DNA of 64,000 nt, from positions 3,151,501 through 3,215,500 of the forward strand of contig OZ037768.1 in assembly GCA_964035545.1 (NCBI GenBank). The letters run 5' to 3'. A model generated the notes under the pieces. The model was given only the letters and a program-made list of their open reading frames with translations, was not told where the DNA came from and did no database searches. The translations under genes were made by a program, and so were the position numbers. Positions within the stretch are counted from its first letter, which is position 1. Every line of letters starts with the position of its first letter. Shown here in pieces: positions 24,001 through 39,000 of this stretch. This stretch comes from Bugula neritina (lineage: Eukaryota > Bryozoa > Gymnolaemata > Cheilostomatida > Bugulidae).

Positions 24001-27000
24001 TTTGTTAAATAGCGATATAAGCCATCAATAAGCTGCCAACTGCCATTAGCACAACTATTATTATCGCTAGTACTATCAGTATCACTAGTACCATCAGTAT
24101 TACTAATACTATCACTATGACCAACACTATTATCATTATCATTATCACATATCATTCTACTGTTGGTTTTCAGAAGATGGAGTAATTATTATAGCTTTCC
24201 AATTCCAATTTTAGTTGATGAGAATAAAAACTCAAAAAGAGGAAAGCAGCAATACCCGAGTTCTTTTTCAGAGTTGGACATGACACTCTGGAGTATCCTC
24301 TCTTTCTCCTCCAGTTTCCTAACAACGTTGTTCTGAGCCTCCACCTGGTGTTGCAGCATAGTCACCTGCTCAGTGTACGCGTCCTTCTCCTCCTTCAGTA
24401 GCTTGTGAACTTGAGCTGACTTTATTCTCTGAGTAAAGTCAAAGGTCAAGGTGAAAGTGCTGACACAGATTCATTTCAAAATGTGCAGTTACCAAATAGA
24501 TATGAGTGCTACTAAGAATACAGATTTTATTACATCACATTACTAGCAACATTGTATACCGTTTGCAAGCAGCTGTGCAATAGCACATTTAATGTTACAG
24601 CACTAGATCACACCTAAGTAGTATTTGATGGATGTCACACATTGACTGTAAACTAGTAACTATCAAACCTCCGACATCAGCTTAAAGTTGGCATCATCTT
24701 TCTCCTTCAGCTGCTGAACGAGTCGAATATTCTGCTCCTGTTTCTCTTCGTATGCCTGACCCGTCAGCTCCATTTCTTTCAGCAATTCTTCTTCCTCCTA
24801 CACAAAAGAATCATTTTGAAAAAAACAAACAGCAGGCGCACTTTGAAAAAGTAACAAAAATAACTGGCTTTTACCATTAAAATTATTTAGCAAAGATTTA
24901 TAAGCAAATGCTAATAAATAGATATAAAGACTCGGCTATTACTGCTCGCCACCATATTTATGATTATGTAAAATTGATGCCCAAGATGAAAGACATAGCT
25001 TTTTTAACTTTTCATAAAAAACAACAAAGTATTATGCCATTTCCAGCAGATTTGCTGGTATAGACTGAAAAGAACAAGAAAACATAATATTCATAGAGTG
25101 AAAATGTTATTTCTGTTAAACCATTATGAAAATAACTATCTAGCTCAGCTGGAAAAATCTAAGTCAAGCCATTTCTGGCAAGTCTGCTTCACCCAAGAGG
25201 GCAAAAAATAGATCACTAAATGTTTTGATTTGCACATCCTATTCCTTCTTAGAGGAATATCCTAGTTGTAGCTCATCTGTAGCGCCTGAGTATATTGCAT
25301 AACCATAATACAAGAGTTTGCATACATTTACAGATAATGACCAGAACACTGCTGAGCTAGGGCTCCCTCCCGGGCAGCTTTGGTAATAAGCAACACTTTT
25401 CTCATAAACAACATAATTTGTAAAAAATATGTTATATTGTTGAGGGCCGAATTCTGTTTCCACATATTGAAACGAGGAGTAAACTTTATTTGTGATTAGT
25501 TTGAGAATTTTTGACTTGATGGAAAAAGGAAGCTATAAACTCATCAAACTTAGACAGAAATGAACAAATTAAACACAAATACGTCATATAATTGCCTAAA
25601 CCCAAAGAAACAATTAGATATAAACACAAGTAATAAATTAGGAGTTGAATGTTAAACCTCAAGCAAGTCCAAGCTAATAAGTTCGCGAGCATACCTATAG
25701 TAGGGAAGTAAACCTGACTGTCACAGCCTGACACTAATAAATTATACAATTACTAGTGGGAGATGTCTAAACACATATTGCAGAAAATTCTAAGAAAACC
25801 AGAAAATTGGATACAAAACCAAAATGTGAGCGAATGGAATGCTTTTAACTTGCTGTTATTTTTATTATCATAGGACAGCAGCTAATCTCTAAGCCTGTTC
25901 TCCTTCAGTGATGGTAGATGCAAGATGTTAGTGAAATTCCAGTGAAGATAGGTGAAAGTTTTACTATCACTATTTTACTGAAACAAGATCTAAATAAACT
26001 TACAATTGTTTATGAAGTCAAAATTCAAAATTTGCAATTAATCACTAAATTCATTCTTTTCACTGTTGAATAAGGAGATGAAACTAATAATTCGTATGAA
26101 GTTTGAATATTCCAACACACAAGAAGCTAACTTTTTGCACTAGAGATTAGGTAACCCTGCATGTATTGGTAAGATACAACAAAAGGCTAAAAGAACCATC
26201 TGATATTTCCAAGTTGATAGATGAGCAGCCATAACGCATAGATACGAGCAAAATTTAAACAATCAGGATATATATGTGTATATACAGGATAAAAAACAGC
26301 AGGTTTACACCTCAACATCGGCTGTTTATTCGAAGCAAGTAAGACAGCTGCAAGTAAGACAGCTGCAAGTAAGACAGCTGCCAGTAATGTTTCAGAGTGC
26401 ATCACTTCATATTTTATTACACTATTGCCTAGAAGTTTTAATTTTATTGTATTTTAGTACTTTAAAGTTTTAATTACTGGGTGACTAAAATTGCCTGTAC
26501 TTCGGAGCCAGTTGCTAGGTGCTTCTCATTGTACAGAAACAACTTTCATGCTGACAATTTTAAGCCTAATCTGGAGAAAAGGTTTTGGCACCCTTGTTTT
26601 AAATTGAGGTCTTTCTGATATTGTCGGTAAAGCTGGAAGATATATGATTAGGTAACAGTTGATATTTTAATAGTCTTGAAAATTTAGACTTTTTGCCCAA
26701 TAACATTCAATTATAAAAGGCCAACCTTGTAGGTTAAAATTGAATAATATAAGTTTAAATTTGATGGATGAATTAGAAAAATATTAGTGTGCAAACTAGC
26801 CCAGTTACAGTAATGATTAATTACCAGTAGAAACCATTAATTAGCCAAGTTTCAAGTACAGTGAGATCATTAGATCTTCCTGATGGTGGTTATGTCTTGT
26901 AGCAAGAAACCTGGAAGGGCACCTGCTCAGGTCCAACACCTGTCTATACCATATTTTCTGATTGAAGAATGTTACAGCTGAAGTAATGTTCTGAAACTTG

Positions 27001-30000
27001 GAATTAAACAACTGCAAATCTACACCCAACTGTACATGAGAGTGTTACTGTAACTCTGGTCTATTGATAGAACCCACAATATTTGCTGCAAAAACATATT
27101 TTTTTGTAAAAAAAAGATATATATAGTTATATACTCTGCAGCTACACAACGCTTTGAAATCTTTCACCACCTGAGATTACTTTGAAATGTTACCAGGTGA
27201 GCTAGAGGGGTATATATTATGTGCAATTATGGTGGTGCTTTTTCTGCTAGCATTGAATTCTCTTGGTTTGAAGTGCGGGTTGAAGGTGCGTCCATTTTGA
27301 AAATCAGAAATATTGTTCCATTTTATACAACCGTTATAATTGTCAAACCTATATGCATGCTCAAAGATGTGCTTAATGCTGTCTCTAGTCTCTATAAGAA
27401 TGAAAGTAGCTTTATTTTCAAAACCTTACTAAAAAAATCTATAATCAACTAATTCCAGATACTGCACACCACCTATGGATAGGCCTACTAGTAAAAGTTT
27501 ACTGTTAGTTCAATGAACTTTATTGTGAATCAGTTTTCATAAATGAACATAAGGATCTAAAGTTATCAATATTTTCATATTTACATATTTACTCAGAGCC
27601 ATGTTGATTTCCAGCAACTGTATATAATTTTTGACGTTTCACTGACAATACATCATATCAACTGAATAAGTAATACATTTGTATATGAATGCTGCCAAAA
27701 ATGATGATTTTTGAATAAAAAAAACATTTGTTACAGAATACCTACATGTACAAGTGAATGTCATAACTCTGAACATAACACACTTGACAGGTTATAAATC
27801 AGTTTTATTTAGTAAAACATCACCTCTAGTCTTTATAAAACTGCTGGGTAATGTTTGATATATTTTATTACTTTTTTATTACACCCAGATTCTAGCCTCT
27901 AGCAAACGAGATATTTTAAATGACTGTATCAGATAACCTTTGGCAGATGGTATATATTTAGCAAAATTATATATAATTTAATAGACTATAGAAAGAAGTC
28001 TTTGTTAGTTATAAAACAGTATTATTGACAAAATATTACTTGTGGCTATGGCACATCTGTGTATTTTTACAAGACGTATACCAAAACCCTGGGGGGGGGG
28101 GAGTAAATAATCCTAATAAGTAAAAGGTTAAGTTTGTTGAATCCTTCCCATTCAGGTATACACATGTATCTGTATCTCACTGTTCTCTTTTTCCTTCCAT
28201 AAGTCACATAAGGTTTTGGAACCCTTAGTTTATGCAACACATGTACATACATTATAACATACCATATAAGATGGTAACTGAAAAACATCAACTGGTGACG
28301 AGGCAAACGGAAATGTATCAACTAACTTATATTATGACTCATTTATAACTCCTAATAACTTTAGGACACTGACTCACAGATTACTATAATGTAGACTAGA
28401 AGATTAATCAGTATTCAATACTTTACAGTCATGTAGAAGCTGAAGAAATGAGTCATTAAACAATGCAGAGTAGCTTAAAGTAAAAGATATTTACCTAGCA
28501 ACCTTGTAATTATTTAAATTGTTTTTAATATACTACCTAAACGCAATAGAAATGAGAGAGTTGATTTAAAAGCCATGTGATCAAGCACACGTTTATTATA
28601 AAATTCCCATCTCTGATCTTTTTCAACATGGCTGGGACAACTCCAGCAAACAATGCTTAATTATAGTTGCCTAATTAGACCTGTTTTGCACCTGTCAGAT
28701 AGTAGGGTAACCTGTATGACCTGCTGCAATGACACCCATCACTTCTAGGAACTTAACAAGTTGGCAAGTTTAAATAATTGCTTTCAGTAGGTAACACTAG
28801 AAAACTGACACCAACAACCCAGGACTTCGCTTCCCTTCATAGATGTAACATATTTTATAGCAAAAGGCATTATCTTTCTGCACCAGGAAAGAAATCCAAG
28901 GGTATAATGCTTTTTTAAACACTAATGAAGAGCTAATCACAACCTACACTGCTGCATTGGCCGAGTGACAGCAGATTGACAGTATATCTAGTATATCCGC
29001 ATACTGATGGCTCCTCAGGTGTTGTAGATCAGACCTAGTCCATCCTACACGTAGTCAAACCGCCAACAGCTAATATTAGAGATTACAATAAATAATCTTG
29101 TTGATCTCGAATTGAATAAATATTACTATCGGTATCTCTGTCAGAATCCGACCAGCACGTGACACGATAATGTCATTTTGCGGCACATTTAATAAATCTG
29201 ATCGTAATAAAAGCTCTATTTAGTATGATTGTCTGTAAGCAATTGAATATCGATGTCGCGAATTCTTCGTATCCTGACGACATGAATACGTGGCCATTCC
29301 AAAAATCACGGATAAACGTAGTATGAAAAATCTGGTGGAGTACCAAATGGCTTATCGTATATGTGGACAATTTTGAATGGTGACTATTTGAAACAAAGAA
29401 AAGTCAATTGTAGAGGTAGCATAGATTATAGAATTATTAATTCATTTTGAAAGATTTTAATCATTTTAACCGGCTCAGTAATTAGCATTTATGTTGGCCT
29501 TTTAGTCGTCACTTATTACTAGTTATTATCTGGGTAGCTCTTTATTTCATTTTACTTCAGAGTAGTACAAACCAAATATTCTTTATTTAGTAGAAGCAGT
29601 TGAAATGATTAAACTCTCTAAAAAGACAAAAACTTTATTAGTGCGGTATGTTCAGCTCCGCTTGCTAAAAAACATTCTCCAAAGTTCCGGTACCTGGTAA
29701 CATATGGTGAGATCTGAAACACCTACCGTTTTATGATGGGCTAGCTCCTTCTTCAGCTCACACATCTGTTCCTCATACTTCTTAATCTTCTTCAGGGCAT
29801 CTCCATCAGCCAACTTTCTCTTTTCTTTTTTCTCAGATTCCTTCATAGATTTTATATGCTCTTTTAACTCATCAATTTCTTGCCTTGCCTTCTTTTCTGC
29901 AGTCATCAGCTGGAAAAATATCCCTCACTAAATTATTTGCAGAACAAAATGATTTTAATGCCAATTTTAAGATGAAATCAATTACACAACTGTCCTTTGT

Positions 30001-33000
30001 TGGAATTTCAAGGCATTTCACAATCTTCCAATTAACACGACTAGCTCAGTACACAGTAGTTACTATAGGAGTTTAGGGAGAGAAATACAAGATTCGCAGA
30101 TCTACATTTTTGATAGTAAGAATTGTGTACTTAGAATTGATGATTAAATTACAAATATATTTGCTACAACAGAACATCTTTATTAAGAAACAAATTTCAG
30201 TTTTAGTTAAAAGCTAATGAAAGTTGTCTTCCGCTGTAAGGGTATCGGGCTGCACCAAAAATAATAAAGATGGCTCTTGTTGGTGCCTGGAATTATGCAA
30301 TAGAAAGCTCAACAGTTGCATGAATTTGTTAAACTGTTTAAAAAAAAGATTTTTGCATATTCAAAGAAATTTTCACTCATTTAAAGAAACTATCTCTGAA
30401 TTTGTAAAAAGTTATCCCCATTTTTCTAGCAACAAACAAATCAAAGTTTTACTAGACCACTAAGCTTTGGAACATTTTAACTGCATTTAACTAAATCATA
30501 TGTCACATTTGTAGAAGGATTGCCAGAAACACCACTTGTTGTCAGTTAAGAGTATCAACTTATGTAACACAAACACCTATTACAGCAGTGAATTGAGACT
30601 GGAATGTGATTAATTTGAATCCTAAAACTGGCAAGTTATTAACTTATTTTAAAAGCAGCGAAACACATTTATAGTGAAAGTGATTATTCATATAAAAGTT
30701 ATGCAACGCCTAATCTTCACAAGCTTTATATAAAAATAAAAATTAATTACTGTTATATATAGCAGTTAGATTCCATTGATCCAACTCACGTAGATACTTT
30801 TCCTGCAATAAATTATTTTTCTTGTTATTTGAACTTTGACAAAACATAGCAGGGTTGACCAAATTTGGCAGCTACACAGGAAATGCAGATTGGTCTATAA
30901 ACTTTCTATTTTGTCAATTTTGAGACTTTATGACCTAAATTAATATGTTGTTATTACATCAAGTGGTTTGCTAGATGCAATATGCATCAAATATGCCCTT
31001 TGATTTCCACATTCTTACAATTGGTGTAAGCGTGAACAAATCTTAGATTCCATATCAGTTGCAGAGCGTTGAAGTACATCTTTTAAAAATAAATAGAAAA
31101 ACTGCCGAGTGTAAAAAAAGGGTTTGAATTGTGAATGAGTCACTGCCGTGAAAGGATGGACACTTGTTGGCAGAACCACTGGTGCATATTTCTGCAAATC
31201 CTTCAATAACCAAGGATGATGAGATGGTGAACAAGAGATGCCAAACTATCTGCTTTTAAAGCTGCTACCAATTTCCCTAGCCTTGGTTTCCTGAAACTTA
31301 GAGAAAACCTTATTTTAATAGAAAAAAAGTGTGAAAGAACTGTAACCAGCGGCTAAATGTTTACCTCACTTGTCTCATTCAGAAATTGCCTTGAGAAATA
31401 TTTTATAAACAAGTCTAACAAACCGCTTAATTCAGTGACTTCCCGATGGCGAGCCGCTATGCATTATTTTAACAGAAATTCAAATGATTAACATAATTCC
31501 AGACAACCTGGTGTCATGCAAATTATTTTTTCTAAATTTTTACCGAAATTAATAGGTGAGTTTTTTGTGGAATATATATTTCTTTTTAATTAACACTTGC
31601 TTCCACTCTAATTTCTCACTTGCAAACAAATTATTCAAATGCTGGGTTAGGAAATTATTCAATTTATCTAGCGTTAGGCAACAACACCTCAAGTATAGAA
31701 AACATTCTAGTAATATATACACTCATGACATACAACCAAGGTCTGTTTATTGCTAACATTCAAACTCCAAAAGCCAGTCTAACATAACACGATTGAGCAG
31801 ACAGTGTTTGTGCCCCCTGCCTAGAAAGGTTGATTTAATTACATAATAAGGTGGTGAGATACTGACAGGTAAGAATGACATTCTGACAAAGAGTAGACGA
31901 AACTGGAGCCTGCGTTTAGAGCCTGCAGCGCAAATTACCAGATGAAAACCTATCAGCAAATGATTTCATGTGAAGATACACAAGATTGATGGGTATATAA
32001 TAAAGGCATTAATCAAATAGCATGTTGTCAACAAGTTGGCAGATTACAGAGAGAAATTAATCAACATCTCTCAACGTTGTAGATCAGACAGAAAAATCAT
32101 AATGTTTGTTCATATCACACAATTAATAATACCTGCCAAGTTGTGGAGAGCGGAGGGGCGGACACACCAGAGCACATGGAAAAAAGGAAAGGTTATGAGC
32201 GTTGATTTTGACCACAACAAAAGATTTACGTATTACAATCAGTGTCACTTATACAAAGTTACAACAAAGAAAACCCATGAACTAAAAGATATTTAACTTC
32301 AGCAGAAAGTTTTTAAAACCACTATCATAATAACCCCATAATTTAAACAAAAACATTTTTTTCACACCCTGACCACATTTTAAATTTTTTAGATTATGCT
32401 GAGATCAAAACAATAAACACTGACTTGCACAACTCTACCTGCGCCAGGAATACCTAAATTAAAGCCAGAATGAAGTCAGTGCCTAACTTCGGCACCTCTT
32501 TAACATTAAATGTGTTTATCCACCCAGTCAAAACACATTCCAATAGGTGCAGTGAAGTAATTAATTATAACTGTGGACTAAAACACTGTTACCAACACTA
32601 GGTCTGGTTACATTTGAGTAATAATCCTTATTTTAAGATAGAAAATAATGATTTAAATGATATAGCTCATGTATTGCAGTGTAGAATCACGAAATATGTT
32701 TCCTCAAAAAGTAAAAGCTTATTGTATTTTTCATCATTATTCCTAAAACTTTTTGCATTGAGAAACTCTTTCAATCTACATTGACACCACCAAAAAACCA
32801 GGTGCAAAATAATGATTTAGTTTATTATGGTATAAGGAAGGAAGGGGACACAAAAAGGAGGGTATAGATTATTACAGTAAACCATCATATCTTTCAATCT
32901 CATTCATCAAATACTAGTATATCATAATAACTACCCTAACACCTAGTCCTTCTGAGCATCTGATTGTTTCTTAACAACACTGTGAACATGTGAGAAAATT

Positions 33001-36000
33001 CTTTGAACGGAGGTAGAGATTAGCGTAAGAAGTGAATATTATTAAAAAGTACCGGGACCAAATAGCCTATAGTGGCTACAAAAATAAACAGAACTTTTAC
33101 CATGCCAACGCTATGTATCATGACATATCCTTAACCATATCTGATAACTGATTAAGATATCAAGGCAACTTCTTCAGATTTCCGCCAGATTAGATCAAAT
33201 TTAAAAAGTGATAACAAGTATTAACTGATCAAAACCTTTAAACCATTGAGAAAGCTAATCAACCACCAAACAAAGCAGGCAAATGCCATTCTAAACAGCA
33301 CAAGGCATGAGGTAAATGTTGACTTAGGCTGATACACTCTACAAATACGTATCCAGGGAAAATACTGACAGAATGCTTCAACTACAAAATTTCTTCACAG
33401 CTTTTCTAAATTGCAACCAATTTTGCAAAACTAATCCATAACTAATAAGAAATGGTGAAATGATTAATTTATCTATATTTTACAGAAGCAGCTGCAAATA
33501 ACAGGATAAGAAAAGATGCGTTCCAACAGATCACCAACCTACCAAAACATCATTGTGAAAGCGTAAATCCCCAAAGCAAGCCAGCAAAGCTTAGTGCAAA
33601 ACAATCAAAATATGACACTTTATGAAAATATTGCCAATAAAAAGCCAGTGTTGTTAATATTTAAACAATTTCTATATAATGACATTTCAACCTTGTGGTC
33701 TTCCCATCGGTTTTGTGATAGCAGATGTCGGGTGGTAAGTATATTCACAGTTGCAGTAAATATATTTAACAAAATGCTGGCCTGCCAAATTTCAATTTTT
33801 AAAATTTTATATCCTAGGTAAGCTAAAATCTCCCAAAAACTCACACTATTTGCTCTACAATTTATAAAATGATTCAAAGTTTCAAAGAAAAGTTGGTTTT
33901 ATTATTCTTGCAATATTCCCATAAATTTAACACACTGCCTGTGACATGACAGCTGCTTGATATTCATAGTTGTCAGTATTAGTTCCTCTTTCAAAGTATG
34001 TTGTCTATGAAGACATCTCGTACAAAGGACAACCACTCCCAGTTGATTGACAGCTACACCCAATAACGCTCAAGACATTTCAAAAGTTCAACTAATTGAA
34101 CAGGAAGGCTGGTGCAGACCATCGCAGCTGTCAAGTGATGGAGATAGCAGGACTGCTGCCAGAGTTCAGCCTTGTTTGCTCGGAAAATTTTATGTGAAAC
34201 TTGAGAGCTGGCAAATATGAATAGTCTGGCAAATATGAACAGTACACGCCCAGTTATTGTTAAATGCGGATAAAAACTGGTGGACATGATTAAAATCATA
34301 TGACTTAATTCTCAACAAATCAAATACAGCGAATGACAAGCTTGACATAAGTATTTAAATTATCTATCCTGGATGTGACATCTGTGAACAATTTTAATTT
34401 AATAGAAATAAAAAGGAAGATAATGATAGAATGACAGTGAGGTTTCCTAAAACACAGTCAATAATGAAGCAAGAATATGTCAAGTGCAATGCGCTGCATG
34501 TTACCATCCCTTTTCCTCCTGCGTCTGTTAGCACCACAACAACTTTTTAAACAATTCATCAACAATAAAATTTAAAATGAGAGTTATTTTAAACAAGTTC
34601 TGCCGCCTGTCAAGGCTGATATAAAAGTAAATGAGAAATATTATTATCACAGAGTTCCGAAGCTAAATTATGAAAAAAATTAATATCACAGGGTTCCAAG
34701 GCTAAATGAGGAGATAGCAGTTCAGGAAAAGGAACATCAACGAGCTCTATTTACACAGTTGACTAGAACCTTTAGGGTAGGCAAGAAACATGAAGAAGAA
34801 CACAGGCAGTGTAACTGTAAAGTGCAAATTGAGCTCATCACAACAAAAGGTGATATTTTACCTGCTAAACTAGAGAAATGGGAGCAGCTTTGATCTCTAC
34901 TTTAGTCGAAGTCAGATATCTTGACAAATGGAGTCAAATAATTATTATCTGTTGAAAGGTTATTACCTAGAGATGGCCACTTGAGATGATGAAGTATGTG
35001 TTTATATTTTAATGAATACAAATGAGCACTTGAGCTGTACAGAGCCTTTTTATAACTGAAGTATATGCTGCTATATCTTACCATTAATTTTAAATGAGAA
35101 GATGTCTAGAAATGATGTTTTTTACAGTCAGGTAGTTGTCAGGTAGTTGGGAGTGACAGCAGCATATTAATTATAGGATTGATTTATGTGTCCAACACTA
35201 CTGGGTGCCACTCACACTATTAAACTGCGACATTCAATGAAAAATACTTTAAATAGTCTTTTAGATGTGCTTATGACATAGCTAATCACCTTACCCCTTG
35301 TCAACATTATAATATATATACATCTATATTAATATATACACGGATTCTACACTGCAGTTGGCTAAATGAATCAGTATGAACAATTAGTGTTGCTAAAAAC
35401 CAATGAAAATTACCATAAATAATTTTAAGCAAGAATAAATTTAAACATAATAGAGGCCAATAGGAGTTACCCTTCCATTTCTCCATAATTGAGGAGTACC
35501 ATACATTTCATAGTAATATAAATATATTTTACTACAAATTTTATCTATATGTATGTGTGTCCTTATATAAACTATAAGATACAATATACTTCAAATATAT
35601 TACAGTGCAAGCTAATCTAGTATGTACATGTCTATTTATATTTATTTCAAGATGTACAATTTTCGCTGACTACCTAACTCAACACCTCATGTACTGAAAT
35701 TCCGGTGAACTGTAAACGGTGAAATAAGAACAAGCCGTACAATATATCAAACTATACCTGGACTTTATCTTTCTGTTCTTTAGGCGCTGACTTGTACATA
35801 TCTAACAGCAGCTTCATTTCTTTCTGGCTGTCTATTGCTTTCCTTTAAATATGCCACATAATGAGTGAATCTACCTCCAGAGTTACACCAACTATTTATT
35901 ATACATATCAAAGTAAATACTCCTTCTAACCCTCCAAAAACAACCACTTTCACACAGTAAAAGTATGAAAATAAAGAAAGACAAATCTCAAATACGCTGT

Positions 36001-39000
36001 GAAAGAACACATTTAGTTGCCCATCATATAGTACTATAAAATATTTAAGATTTGTCTCCCCAACAGTGCAATTGTTGCAGAAGCAGATTTATTAATGTTC
36101 AATCAATTCATTGCCCATTTGAGATACTATGTCTACGTCACAGTAATCAATACAACTAATTAAGTGAAATCAAGGTTACTGGTACATCTACCAATGCTAT
36201 CCAACATAAACTCCCACAACAATTACCCCATAGATATAATCTAGCGAGTCACACGGGATGTTTTACCAACTCTAAACTTACTTCAGTTGCTGCTTCATGT
36301 TGGATACGATGTCTTTGTCAGCCTTGCCTTTACCTTTCTCCTTGTCCACAAACTCGTCTACCTCGTGTTTCTTGCCGGTCAGCTCCTGCGTGGGAATCTC
36401 TTTAGCAGGCTTCGACTCTGTACAGCTAGATGGCGTGCTGCCTTCCCCTTTCTGTAGCAAACAGTGATGCAGCTGGGAGCTACTTGAAACTCGGGTACAA
36501 AACTACAGCCAACTACATCGACAAAAGGCATCAGACATGAAATTAAAATTATTTTTTTATCATTCAATAAACAGCAGAATAATTTCAGAAAACTCAAGCA
36601 GCATTTCGTTAGGTTAATAAGTCTTCAGGACTCAAAGTTCAGTAAACGTTTGAACTTTCTGGCCTACAGTTTTCCTATCGGTTTCTACCAGAAAAATGGT
36701 TTATAATTTTGACACATATTATTTACTCTATCCAGGGTTGTATATGCCTATTATGACAGTCTTCACGTGTTCATAGTAAAGTCTACACATGTGGATAAAA
36801 GTGACTACATCTAGAGAGTTGACTAGTTAGTAAAGTGCATGTATGATCGACTCTTACCAAATACAAATAAATTTTAGATAAAAACTTCAAAATTTACAAA
36901 ACTAGGACTTAAAATTCCTTTTATATGTCAACATTTCATTGAAATATGAAATGAAAACACAAACTTGTCCCACAAATTAGATACTGTTTATTCAACTGTT
37001 GTGAATATCATGGAGCAATGAAAAAGGTTTTACTTACCGACTCCGGTTTCGGGCTGTCTCTGTCGGTCAGACGTAACTTTGATAGTTCAACCTGCGCGTC
37101 CTTGAACTTCCTCTTGTACCTCTGCAACTCTGCCTTCAGCTGCCTGTTGTGATTCTGCAAACTACTAATCAGGTTTCGCATCTCCCGGTTAATTGGGCCC
37201 GTCTGCTCGTTGGCCGCTAGGGTTTGTTCCAACTCAATACGAGACATCTCGTACTCTTTCCTCACCTGAGCCAGAGTGTCTTCCAGCTGAATGATCTCAG
37301 TTCTCAGTCTTTTCTGACACTGCAACTCATCGCTCTGTCAAACAGCAGAAGAGATGCAGGCGTTTGCTTCTATTAGAATACAACTGCCGGTTGAATTGGA
37401 TTCACAGAGAAATCCTGTATGCAGCAGCAGGCATGTTGGAAAAAACCTTTCAGTTACCTTCATACATGTAATGACAATGAGGTGATGCAATTCTTTGAAA
37501 AACAGGCTACAGTTGCTAAGCAACAGAATAACGGCAGTTGAAGTAATGTTAGACTCAGAGTGTATTTATTTATATACATGCTTACAAGGTCGGGCTCCCC
37601 TTTCACATTTTAGCATTTAGCTACCAGATAAAAGAGCAACTGTAAAGCACATAATGTTCACATAACACTCCAGTCACACAAGATGTTAGCAAACGAGTAT
37701 AAGATGTGATACACTGTGCAGGTCACAAAACTCGGCGGGCAACGCTACTTTTAATGAAGCTGTGGAGATGGGCTTACCCTACCCCCCCCCCATCTGGTCA
37801 TATTATATGAAGGAGGGTATGGATCTTACCCTTGCCAGTTCTATATACACAAAGAGGGTACGTACCCTACATTTGATGGTAAAGAGGGTAGGATATATAT
37901 TACTCACATCTGTTCTATTAGATCTAAATACAAAAAGGGCACATTTCACCCTTATTAGTTCTATATATACATAAAGAGGGTATATATCCTGCCCTTGCTT
38001 GTTCTATGCACATAAAAAGGGCACAATTTACCTCCATCTGCTCTATATGCCTGAGATGAACAGTTTTGGTGGTCTGAAGTAACGATCGAGCTTCGTCCAA
38101 GTACGCCTTAATCTGCTGAGCTTCATTAAACAGAACCGAGTACTGAGACTTGAGACACTTGTACTCTGTCGTCTCAAGTATCACAGACTCTGGAAGTGTC
38201 TTCAACTGTGAACAGAACAAAGTAACAGAAAGTCAGCATACTACAGTCCAAGAGTCATAGCAGCAAATAAATACAAAAATAACCTGAGGAACTTGTTATC
38301 CTGTTATAAGAGTGCGAAACGTGTCATATCTGAACTTATTATGTAGGATTAAATAATGTTTTTAGAGATCTTTGTTTTACTATAGAATACACAATATGTT
38401 TATCTTACTGTTCCATAGAATACACATGTTTAACTCACTGTTCTATAGAATACACATGTTTATCTTACTGTACTATAGAATACCAATGTTTATCTTACTG
38501 TACTATAGAATACCAATGTTTATCTTACTGTACTATAGAATACACAATATGTTTATCTTACTGTACTATAGAATACACATGTTTAACTTACTGTTCTATA
38601 GAACACACCTTCACAACATAACAGACTAGTTAGAATTAATAAGTTTAAGACTTGCAGTGATCTAGATATTTTAGAGACAGACAAAACTTCAACATACTCA
38701 AAAAGTTAGAGGAATGCTGATATACAGTGAATTACAAACAAAGCCCAAGTTCTACTTTGAAACAATCGAGTTAACACAGGGTGTACGTACATCCATGGTG
38801 AGTTGCTCACAGGTTCTGAGGCTAGATTGATACTGCGACTGTAAAGTTTCCAATTCACTGAGTCTACCTGATGCTAATTCTCTTTGCTCTTCTAATTCTC
38901 TGTTGATCTCGTCAAACTGGAGAAGATACAAGTTCAAACATGACGCACATCCTTTAGTTTAGTAGAATATATATACATACTATATTTGAACATATGTATG

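Noticed and set aside
32036-32296. 86-codon open frame within RNF20 intron 13 as a nested gene
   Set aside because: No conserved motif, no splice partners and no promoter or poly(A) context that I can support.
38372-38629. 85-codon open frame rich in Tyr, Ile, His and Met
   Set aside because: Translation of a 31-bp minisatellite in RNF20 intron 9.
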